A stretch of 64,000 nt of DNA from SKLM01 sp964575455 (GTDB taxonomy: Bacteria; Chloroflexota; Anaerolineae; B4-G1), in NCBI GenBank assembly GCA_964575455.1, contig CAZNRX010000009.1, positions 20,784 through 84,783 on the forward strand, read 5' to 3'. A model generated the notes under the pieces. It did not search any database. It worked only from the letters and a program-made list of their open reading frames with translations, and was not told where the DNA came from. Positions within the stretch are counted from its first letter, which is position 1. Each line of letters opens with the position of its first letter. Both the position numbers and the translations under genes were made by a program. Below, one piece after another: positions 57,850-64,000 of the stretch.

Positions 57850-58581
57850 GTGCACGTGCTCGGTTTGAACGGGAGCGACCCTGATCGCATCGCACACTTC
57901 CTCCTGAAGGAGGTCACCCGCGCCATCGGCGAGTTCGAGCTCATCGCCCCCGGCGACCGCGTCGCCGTGGCAGTCTCCGGCGGCAAGGATAGCCGGACGA
58001 TGCTCGATCTCCTTCTCCGCCACCGGCGCAAGGTGCGGTACGACTACGATCTGTTGGCGCTACACGTCGACGGCAGCGAGGCCGGCCTGCCAGATCTACG
58101 ACCTGAACTCGAGCCCTGGTTCCGGGACCTGGGCGTGGACTACGCGTTCGTCCCCCTGGATCTGCCGCCGGACGAGCCCCTGCCTCTCGACTGCTTCCGC
58201 TGCTCCTGGCTCCGCCGCAAGACCCTCTTCACCGCCAGCGTCGAACACGGCTGTCAGAAGCTGGCGTTCGGACACCACGCTGACGACGCAGCGGTGACGA
58301 CGCTGATGAACCTGATGTTCAACAGCCAGCTGGAGACGATGGAGCCGCAGGTGGTCTTCTTCGACGGCGCGGTAACCGTCATCCGCCCCTTGGTCCTCCT
58401 TCCGGAGAAGGAGATCATTCGCTATGCAAAGGCCGCCGGCTACTCCGACCGTGCGCCGTGTCCCCAGGGTCTGACATCAAAGCGGGCGGAGGTCAAGGCC
58501 TTTCTCCGCCAGTTCGGCCCTCAACAGGAGCAGATTCGCACCAACCTCTGGCGCGCCGCCCGGGAGGCCATGGGCTTCTGA
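57850..58581 (+). CDS. TtcA-like PP-loop tRNA thiolation protein
   Basis: A 243-residue PP-loop ATPase. SGGKDSRTMLDLL (ATP pyrophosphatase loop, about 42-54), the CFRC pair (about 117-120) and Cys in APCPQGLTSKR, the three cysteines that hold an iron-sulfur cluster in TtcA. TtcA makes 2-thiocytidine at position 32 of some tRNAs; relatives thiolate U54, so the target is open. Start GTG 57850 is uncertain because no ribosome site is clear. Confidence 0.85.
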   Translation: MHVLGLNGSDPDRIAHFLLKEVTRAIGEFELIAPGDRVAVAVSGGKDSRTMLDLLLRHRRKVRYDYDLLALHVDGSEAGLPDLRPELEPWFRDLGVDYAFVPLDLPPDEPLPLDCFRCSWLRRKTLFTASVEHGCQKLAFGHHADDAAVTTLMNLMFNSQLETMEPQVVFFDGAVTVIRPLVLLPEKEIIRYAKAAGYSDRAPCPQGLTSKRAEVKAFLRQFGPQQEQIRTNLWRAAREAMGF

Positions 58582-58608
58582 TCGACCAGAGGGCAGCTCC
58601 GTGACGTC

Positions 58609-59433
58609 TCATCCACCCTCCACAAAACAGACGATGCCGTCGACGATGCCCTGCGCCACAACGTCGGGATGCTGGGTCAACAGCTCGCGATCGAGCCACA
58701 GGAACCCCGTCTCGATGATCGCGCCCGGCGTCCGACCATCAATAGTGTAGAAGGTGTGATAGCCGGTCATGTGGCCCGTGATGCTGTTTTCGTGAATCAC
58801 GAGGCCGGTACGTGCCGCATACGCTTCGTTCAGGCACTCGACCAGGCGCTCCTCCTCCTGAGGGACCACGCTGCCCACGACGCTGGCGACCTTGAAGCCG
58901 GTGGGTGGGGGCGTGGCGTTGGGGAGGTACTGGCAGGAGTCGGCGTGAATGGAGACCAGGGCATCCGCCAGGAAACCTGATAAACGGTCGTCGTACTCCT
59001 CCAGCAAGTCAACCTGGTATCCCAGGCCGCGCAGTGATTGAACCACGATCTCCGCGACATCGAGGTTGACCTCGACCTCCGTCAGGCCATCCGGGCAGGA
59101 CGCGCCATCGTCGTGCCCCGAATGCCCGGCGACGATGCCGATACGCGGTACAGCGGACGCGCCGGTCGCGTCCTCGGACGTCTCCGCGTCGGAAGGGGCG
59201 GGAGCCGAAGAAGAAGATGAAGAAGCATCTGAATTCGTGGGGGCAGTCTCGGAGGGAGTGGCGGTCGGAGTGTGCACGGACTCGGCCGTGGCGGTAGGCT
59301 CTCTGGACCCTCGAACCATCGCCACGATGGCCGCCACGCAGGTTATGATCACGATCGCACGCAAGGCGCTGGGGCCGGCGCCACCGGCGCCCTTATGAAC
59401 GACTGACGCGTGCTCGCTCCTCCGATATGCCAC
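58609..59433 (-). CDS. N-acetylmuramoyl-L-alanine amidase (Amidase_3)
   Basis: A zinc amidase that cuts the glycan-peptide bond of peptidoglycan, 274 residues. One N-terminal helix (about 24-42), a Ser/Thr/Ala/Glu-rich linker (about 45-95), then the catalytic domain with GIVAGHSGHDDGA (His), DGLTEVEVNL (Glu), ALVSIHADSC (His) and GAIIETGFL (catalytic Glu). GTG 59433 is chosen for GGGAGGAG four bases before it; a TTG lies seven codons upstream. Confidence 0.9.
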   Translation of the reverse strand: MAYRRSEHASVVHKGAGGAGPSALRAIVIITCVAAIVAMVRGSREPTATAESVHTPTATPSETAPTNSDASSSSSSAPAPSDAETSEDATGASAVPRIGIVAGHSGHDDGASCPDGLTEVEVNLDVAEIVVQSLRGLGYQVDLLEEYDDRLSGFLADALVSIHADSCQYLPNATPPPTGFKVASVVGSVVPQEEERLVECLNEAYAARTGLVIHENSITGHMTGYHTFYTIDGRTPGAIIETGFLWLDRELLTQHPDVVAQGIVDGIVCFVEGG

Positions 59434-59530
59434 CTCACTCCTCCCTGACACCAATGATACGTCAAACGGGGCCCGAAGTCAACTGCTGTTGGACACTCTC
59501 TGCGCCCACATCAAGCCCCGGCGCTCCGAC

Positions 59531-59558
59531 TTGCATCCCCCGAAACCTGTGCTATAAT
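59531..59558 (+). promoter_or_regulatory. Promoter for tRNA-Gly
   Basis: TTGCAT (59531-59536) and TATAAT (59553-59558), 16-base spacer, 12 bases before the tRNA. Confidence 0.8.
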
Positions 59559-59570
59559 AACCGCCGTCGA

Positions 59571-59643
59571 GCGGGCGTAGTTCAATTGGTGGAACGTTTC
59601 CTTGCCAAGGAAAAGGTTACGGGTTCGAGTCCCGTCGCCCGCT
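59571..59643 (+). tRNA. tRNA-Gly (GCC)
   Basis: A 73-nt cloverleaf. Acceptor GCGGGCG pairs with CGCCCGC; anticodon arm TTTCC-TTGCCAA-GGAAA gives GCC; T arm ACGGG-TTCGAGT-CCCGT; discriminator T; CCA not encoded. Confidence 0.96.
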
Positions 59644-59678
59644 CTTCCATCACCCATCGCATAGCGCTCAGATCGAAA

Positions 59679-59719
59679 CCAAGGGAACGAGGGGCTCCCC
59701 TCCGCCTCTTGGCTTTTTT
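59679..59719 (+). terminator. Intrinsic terminator after tRNA-Gly
   Basis: Stem formed by CCAAG/CTTGG with an inner GAGGGG-CT-CCCCTC helix, followed by six Ts (59714-59719). It lies 28 bases before the glycosyltransferase start, so that gene needs read-through or its own promoter. Confidence 0.8.
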
Positions 59720-59747
59720 GTTGCTTGGGAAGACTGTCGAGGAAGTT

Positions 59748-60434
59748 ATGAACCAGTCATCGATTGTGGCTCTCATTCCGGCCTGGAACGAGAGGGCCCG
59801 CCTTGGCCCGGTGGTCGAAGCGACGCGGCAGCACCTGCCGGTCCTGGTCGTGGACGACGGTTCCCAGGACGATACCGCCGCCGTCGCCAGGCGGGCCGGG
59901 AGCACCGTCATCAGCCACAGCCAGAATCAGGGCAAGGGCGTGGCGCTGATGACCGGTTTCGACTGGGCTCTGTCACGCGGATACCAGGCCGTCCTCACCC
60001 TCGACGCCGATGGGCAGCACGATCCCGACGACATCCCCAAGTTCCTCTCGGCCTATCAGAGCGGGAGCTGGGATCTGATCATCGGGAAACGGGACTTCAC
60101 CAAGATGCCCTTCCCTCGCGGTTACACCAACCCCTTCGGCTCCTGGCTGCTGTCGCTGGCGCTGGGAGAGCGCATCCCGGATAATCAGAGCGGCTTCCGG
60201 ATGCACGATCGGAGGCTTCTTGAGACCCTCGAGCTGACCACCACGGGCTTCGAGCTGGAGGTCGAGGTGATCATCCAAGCCGTCTGTCGAGATATGCGCA
60301 TCGGCTGGGTCGAGATCCGGACCATCTACCACGTCGACAAGACCAGCTACTTCCACCCGCTTAAGGACTCGGCCCGCTTCCTGGGCATGGTGTGGCACGC
60401 CTGGCGTCAACGCCGCGCTGCGTCCACCGCCTAG
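59748..60434 (+). CDS. Family 2 glycosyltransferase
   Basis: A 228-residue GT-A enzyme of the dolichyl-phosphate-mannose-synthase-like type. VALIPAWNER (about 7-16), VVDDGSQDDT (about 34-43), LTLDADGQHDPDDI (DXD, about 82-95) and NQSGFRMHDRRLLETL. No membrane helix, so it probably acts on a lipid-phosphate acceptor at the membrane face. Start ATG 59748 follows GAGGAAG; the longer frame runs through the tRNA. Confidence 0.9.
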   Translation: MNQSSIVALIPAWNERARLGPVVEATRQHLPVLVVDDGSQDDTAAVARRAGSTVISHSQNQGKGVALMTGFDWALSRGYQAVLTLDADGQHDPDDIPKFLSAYQSGSWDLIIGKRDFTKMPFPRGYTNPFGSWLLSLALGERIPDNQSGFRMHDRRLLETLELTTTGFELEVEVIIQAVCRDMRIGWVEIRTIYHVDKTSYFHPLKDSARFLGMVWHAWRQRRAASTA

Positions 60435-60449
60435 CCCTCGCCGTCGCCT

Positions 60450-60827
60450 TCACAGCTCAGGGGAAACGTCAGATGAGGGGGAATCCTCCTCCTGCCAATG
60501 CTCGATCAGCTGCTCCACGCGTATACGCTGGGCCTCCAGCCAGCGACGAGGCCCCAGAATGCGGCGCCCCATCTCCGGCGGCGCGTCGGGCAGTCGCCGG
60601 AGCGTGCCCTCCTCCACCAGGTGGTCGAAGAAATCGAGAAAACGCTCCTCCAGTTCCTCGTCGCTGAAGGGCTCGCCGCGCCGATAGGTCTCTTTGGCCA
60701 GCTGGGTGACGAAGTCGGAGGTGCACTCAATCATCGTCTCGACTGGCTCAAGCACGATCCCCCAAGCGTAAATAGGGTCAAGCGGCATTGAACTAAGCTC
60801 CATAGGGGATGGTGCTCCCTCCTTCAT
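60450..60827 (-). CDS. Hypothetical acidic protein
   Basis: A soluble, Glu-rich helical protein of about 125 residues, family not recognised. Its ends are SDEELEERFLDFFDHLVEEG (about 53-72) and a basic/helical tail. Start is uncertain: ATG 60827 (used) or ATG 60803, which has GGAGGGAG 11 bases upstream. It lies between the glycosyltransferase and the CapA-like gene, with no visible link to either. Confidence 0.55.
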   Translation of the reverse strand: MKEGAPSPMELSSMPLDPIYAWGIVLEPVETMIECTSDFVTQLAKETYRRGEPFSDEELEERFLDFFDHLVEEGTLRRLPDAPPEMGRRILGPRRWLEAQRIRVEQLIEHWQEEDSPSSDVSPEL

Positions 60828-60948
60828 TGAGGCACCATCACCCCACACATCGTGCCCAGAACACCTCGCTTGCTCCCTCTCCCTCTCACCATCTCTCCGA
60901 CTCTTGCCGCTCACCCGCACCTCCGCTCCTCCGTGCCCCTGCTCCTAA

Positions 60949-62655
60949 TCACCATTCGCTCACCCCGAATGTCGCCTCCAAGAGGGCCCTACGCTCCTCC
61001 GGCGTCATCGGCCGCGGGCGCGCATAGTCCTCCAACATCGCAGTCAGCAGCTCCGTGCTGATGTGCCGTCCATCATAGAAGACATGTCGGTCCAGAAACT
61101 CCTGACGGTACTCGAGACGCTGCATCTGATCGAAGAACAGATTGCCCAGCCCATAGTGAATGAAGGAGCCAGCGTAGAAGTCGAAGCCCTGGGGCCAATG
61201 GGCCTGGCTGCCGCTGACGACGGCCGCCCCCGCCTCCGCCAGCGCGCGAAAATCCACCCGCTGGCGCGTGGTGGGAGCATACTGGTTGAACTCCCAGTAT
61301 TGGAGAGTCACGATGGGAATGACACCTCGCTCGCGCAGACCTCGCACCTGAGCGACCAGCAGGCCATAGTCGCAGGAAGCCGCGCCTGGACGCTCAGCGG
61401 TGGCCCACGTATACGAGGGCCCGATGGGATTGCAGCCGACGAAACCAAACGTGTGCACGCCGTGCGTCAGCGTCAACGGCTGCCGGGCCTCCTCCAGGGT
61501 CCACCCACCCCCAAACACGGGCAGGCCTCGCTCCTCGTACAGCTGGAGTGAGCTCTCCATCGCGCTCACGCCCCAATCGAGCAGATGATTGCCCGTCAAC
61601 TCCAGGACGTCGGCGTCCACGTGCTCCAGCAGCCCGAAATAGGCCGGATCGGAACAGAAGACCATGGTCGACTCGGCCGTGGGGGTCGGGCAGTCCTCGG
61701 CGAAGGAGACCTCGTTGCTGATATGGGTGATGTCGGGCTCCATCAGCCATCCCCGCACATCCTGGGCGGGATAGGTCACCCCCTCCCGCTCCATCGTCCT
61801 GGCGGTGCCCCGGGTGAGGGCTGTGACCCCCGTCATCATCAGCACCGTCATCCTCTCCTCCCCGCGGTTCGTGACTGCCTCAGGCAGCATGGAGAGAGCG
61901 TCGACGCGACGCTCGGTGCCCAGATAGAAAGATGTCGCCAGTGGATAGGCGTCCACGTCCAGCCCCTGGTCCAGTGGAGACTGACCGTCGATGCGGAGCA
62001 CCTTCCAGCGCGGCTCCAGTTCATCGAAGGGGACAATGGCCCAAGCGTCGCGCTCAATCGCCTCGGTCAGCACCCGAGACGCCTCGACAACGTGCACGTC
62101 ACCCGTAGGCGGACCCCACCGAAGGGCCGCCTGCGTATCCGCAGAGACCAGCAAGGCGTGCTGGCTGAACACGCCGGACGGCTCGCCCGTCCACGTGGCC
62201 TCCAGGTCGACCAGGGAGACGCCATCCTCCAGGGTGAAGAAGGGAGCCACGAGAGAGTAGAACCAGGTCCCAAAGGGACGCCGATTCGGAAGAGCGCCCG
62301 TCCCCAACTGAACGTCGGTCAGCGCCGGGTCATCGACCCAGGCGAAGTGCTCAGGATCCTGCTCGACCGCCTCCCGGAGGTGGACGCAGACGTCCTGGGG
62401 CACCTGCCCCCCGCAGCTCGCCGTGACGGGCCACGCGGGCGTCGGCGTCGGTGAGGGAAGCGGCGTCGGCGAAGGAACCGGCGTTGGCGTGGCGGTCGGG
62501 GGACGGGGCGTGCGCGTGGGCGTCGGCGTGACATCCGGCTCGGACACGACGCCACAAGCCACGAAAAACACTGCCGTCAGGGTAAGCGCGACGAGCACCG
62601 CCAGCCAAAGCGCACGGGTGGGCAGCCACCTGTGGGACGGGGACGTGGTTGCCAT
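60949..62655 (-). CDS. CapA/PGA_cap-type metallophosphatase-like lipoprotein
   Basis: A 568-residue lipoprotein: signal and lipobox FFVAC (about residue 34), Pro/Thr-rich linker (about 42-72), an N-terminal binding-like domain (about 75-285), then a CapA-like domain (about 290-560) with VLELTGNHLLDWG (AN-N-H-D-G motif), VVSGSQAHWPQGFDFY and FIHYGLGNLFFD. The usual first metal motif G-D-V reads MTGV, Thr-Gly-Val, so the Asp is missing. Possible roles are capsule or poly-glutamate handling. It starts 25 bases after the L,D-transpeptidase gene. Confidence 0.82.
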   Translation of the reverse strand: MATTSPSHRWLPTRALWLAVLVALTLTAVFFVACGVVSEPDVTPTPTRTPRPPTATPTPVPSPTPLPSPTPTPAWPVTASCGGQVPQDVCVHLREAVEQDPEHFAWVDDPALTDVQLGTGALPNRRPFGTWFYSLVAPFFTLEDGVSLVDLEATWTGEPSGVFSQHALLVSADTQAALRWGPPTGDVHVVEASRVLTEAIERDAWAIVPFDELEPRWKVLRIDGQSPLDQGLDVDAYPLATSFYLGTERRVDALSMLPEAVTNRGEERMTVLMMTGVTALTRGTARTMEREGVTYPAQDVRGWLMEPDITHISNEVSFAEDCPTPTAESTMVFCSDPAYFGLLEHVDADVLELTGNHLLDWGVSAMESSLQLYEERGLPVFGGGWTLEEARQPLTLTHGVHTFGFVGCNPIGPSYTWATAERPGAASCDYGLLVAQVRGLRERGVIPIVTLQYWEFNQYAPTTRQRVDFRALAEAGAAVVSGSQAHWPQGFDFYAGSFIHYGLGNLFFDQMQRLEYRQEFLDRHVFYDGRHISTELLTAMLEDYARPRPMTPEERRALLEATFGVSEW

Positions 62656-62680
62656 CAGAAGGTCAGAAAGGCGCCACGAC

Positions 62681-63871
62681 CTACTCAAAAGGGGGACTGT
62701 AGTGCGCCCAAACCCAGGTGCTCGGCTCGCTCGAGCCGACGTGGAGCGCATCCTGCCCCTCAGACATGGCTGGATCAGCCCAGTGGAAGAACCACTCCGC
62801 ATCTCGGGGCGCCAGGTTCACACAGCCGTGGCTGCGCAGGAAGCCAAAGGCGTCATGCCAGAAAGCAGCGTGGATGGAGTATCCCTGGTGGAAGTAGAGC
62901 GTCCAGGGCACGTCCTCGATGTAGTACCACGCCGCGCTTCCATCCTCCACGTCGGGGTTGCTCATCTTGCCCTCGCGAAGCTTGTAGTAGACGCGATACA
63001 AGCCCGTCGGCGTCGCGGTCGCCGTCCGCCCGCCCGAGATCATGGTTGCATAGACCATACGCGTGCCCTTGTAGGCAGCTATGGTCTGCTCGAACAGGTC
63101 GATCTCAATCCACTTCTCACCCAGACCGACGTCCGGCGGCGGGGGATCGACGTCCACCCGAGATACATGGCTCTGTTCGACCCACTGGTCGTGCCCGACC
63201 AGGTACCACAGCTGGTCGCTCCCGCGACGCTCCTCGGCGAAGATCGTCACCCTCTGGTAGCGCTGGAGCGTGGGCGCGGAGCCGTTCACCGCTCCCTGGG
63301 GTACAACGGACGGCTCGGTCCAGCGGTTGATCCAGGCAAAGGGATGCTGTGGCTGCTCGCGAAGATAGACGCCTTGGAATCTCGAGGGGCTGGCAAAGCC
63401 CAGCGCGTCGGCGGGGACGAACTCATCTTCGTTGATCCTGTACCATCTCTGTCCCTCGAACTCGACCAAGCCCTCCACGCTGACCCACCAGTCGCCGGAG
63501 AGCATGGTCCGCACAGGGGGCAGGCCCTGAGCGGCCTCCATCGGATGACGGTAGATGTTAAGCGGCAACGTGTTGACGTGAGCGTACGCGTGCGGCAGGA
63601 GATCGTCGTCCTCGTCCACAGGAAGCTCCTGAGCCGGCAGCTCGGGAAGCGCGTCCGGGAGCCTGATGGACGCGATGCGATAGGCGGTCGTGCCGGGACC
63701 GTGTGAAGGACACATCGCGCGGTCTTGCCAGACGACGGTGGGGACACAGACGTAGCGGGCAGAGGCACGCTTCGGTATCCCCGGATCCTGCCGGGCCGAA
63801 GCGGCAGCAGTCCGGGCTCTAAGAGCCAACAAGGTCAGCAGAGTAAGTGCTATCAGTAGAAAGCGACGCAT
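62681..63871 (-). CDS. L,D-transpeptidase (YkuD)
   Basis: A 396-residue exported enzyme. Signal peptide (1-24), a long N-terminal region with SH3-like repeats (about 95-240), then the YkuD domain (about 250-375) with ending SIHAAFWHDAFGFLRSHGCV split around the catalytic His and Cys (SHGCVNL). It forms 3-3 cross-links in peptidoglycan or anchors proteins. With the CapA-like gene downstream it forms an envelope operon. Confidence 0.92.
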   Translation of the reverse strand: MRRFLLIALTLLTLLALRARTAAASARQDPGIPKRASARYVCVPTVVWQDRAMCPSHGPGTTAYRIASIRLPDALPELPAQELPVDEDDDLLPHAYAHVNTLPLNIYRHPMEAAQGLPPVRTMLSGDWWVSVEGLVEFEGQRWYRINEDEFVPADALGFASPSRFQGVYLREQPQHPFAWINRWTEPSVVPQGAVNGSAPTLQRYQRVTIFAEERRGSDQLWYLVGHDQWVEQSHVSRVDVDPPPPDVGLGEKWIEIDLFEQTIAAYKGTRMVYATMISGGRTATATPTGLYRVYYKLREGKMSNPDVEDGSAAWYYIEDVPWTLYFHQGYSIHAAFWHDAFGFLRSHGCVNLAPRDAEWFFHWADPAMSEGQDALHVGSSEPSTWVWAHYSPPFE

Positions 63872-63900
63872 GCTCGTTCTCCGTAAGGTGCCGATCCGCT

Positions 63901-63929
63901 ATTCTAACACAGTTTCGCTCTACAGTCCA
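63901..63929 (-). promoter_or_regulatory. Promoter for L,D-transpeptidase operon
   Basis: TGGACT (63924-63929) and TAGAAT (63901-63906) on the minus strand, 17-base spacer. Nothing is recognised from 63930 to the window end. Confidence 0.5.
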
Positions 63930-64000
63930 GACAGAGCTGAATGCTCCAGCGATAACGAGCAGCGGAAGGTCGAAAGCTCTGGGGCAGAAGTCAGTCGAGT

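Overview
The window is a G+C-rich bacterial chromosome segment, most likely from Chloroflexota, probably an Anaerolineae-like lineage. This rests on inference: the family-5 solute-binding lipoproteins carry Val/Glu/Lys/Thr-rich spacers just after the lipobox, there is a tgpA/DUF58 pair and a CapA-like phosphatase, and the ribosomal and RpoB proteins have that general look. No 16S gene is present to prove it. Almost everything up to 47 kb is on the minus strand. One 100-N scaffold gap lies at 51116-51215.

1-10.9 kb holds information-processing genes, read right to left: rpoB, then rpsL-rpsG-fusA-tuf, then rpsJ-rplC-rplD-rplW-rplB (rplB is cut by the window edge). rpoC is not next to rpoB and rplL does not precede it. 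rpoB and rpsL each have a visible TTGAC(A/T)-N16-TAGAAT promoter, and the rpsL leader contains an intrinsic-terminator hairpin. RpoB carries an insertion of about 140 residues, and EF-Tu has a very unusual switch I. 11-19 kb holds a tandem GNAT protein, pncC, tRNA-Glu, and a likely operon of an orphan peptide-binding lipoprotein, a soluble hybrid histidine kinase, a response regulator and a globin-fold sensor without its heme histidine.

19-29 kb holds a DUF58/transglutaminase pair and a strange four-gene cluster: a propeller-like lipoprotein with a membrane tail, a small lipoprotein, a DppB-like permease, and a DppC-like permease fused to a degenerate M28-peptidase domain. 29-45 kb holds two complete peptide/opine-type ABC importer operons. 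The first is D-F-A-B-C with a 30-codon leader ORF; the second is A-B-C-D-F plus two small membrane proteins. They are separated by an ECF sigma factor and a putative anti-sigma partner. In both importers strong hairpins follow the binding-protein gene, which fits differential expression of binding protein over permease.

45-50 kb holds trmD coupled to an M19 dipeptidase, divergent from ssnA, then a CBS-ACT protein and a GAF-type free methionine sulfoxide reductase. 49.8-56.6 kb looks like an envelope or exopolysaccharide operon: TPR membrane protein, prepilin peptidase, squalene-cyclase-like protein, and a giant glycoside-hydrolase-like/O-antigen-ligase-like membrane protein interrupted by 96-bp in-frame tandem repeats that span the assembly gap. 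56.7-64 kb holds rfbB, a TtcA-like thiolase, a cell-wall amidase, tRNA-Gly, a GT2 glycosyltransferase, a CapA-like protein and an L,D-transpeptidase, again an envelope theme.
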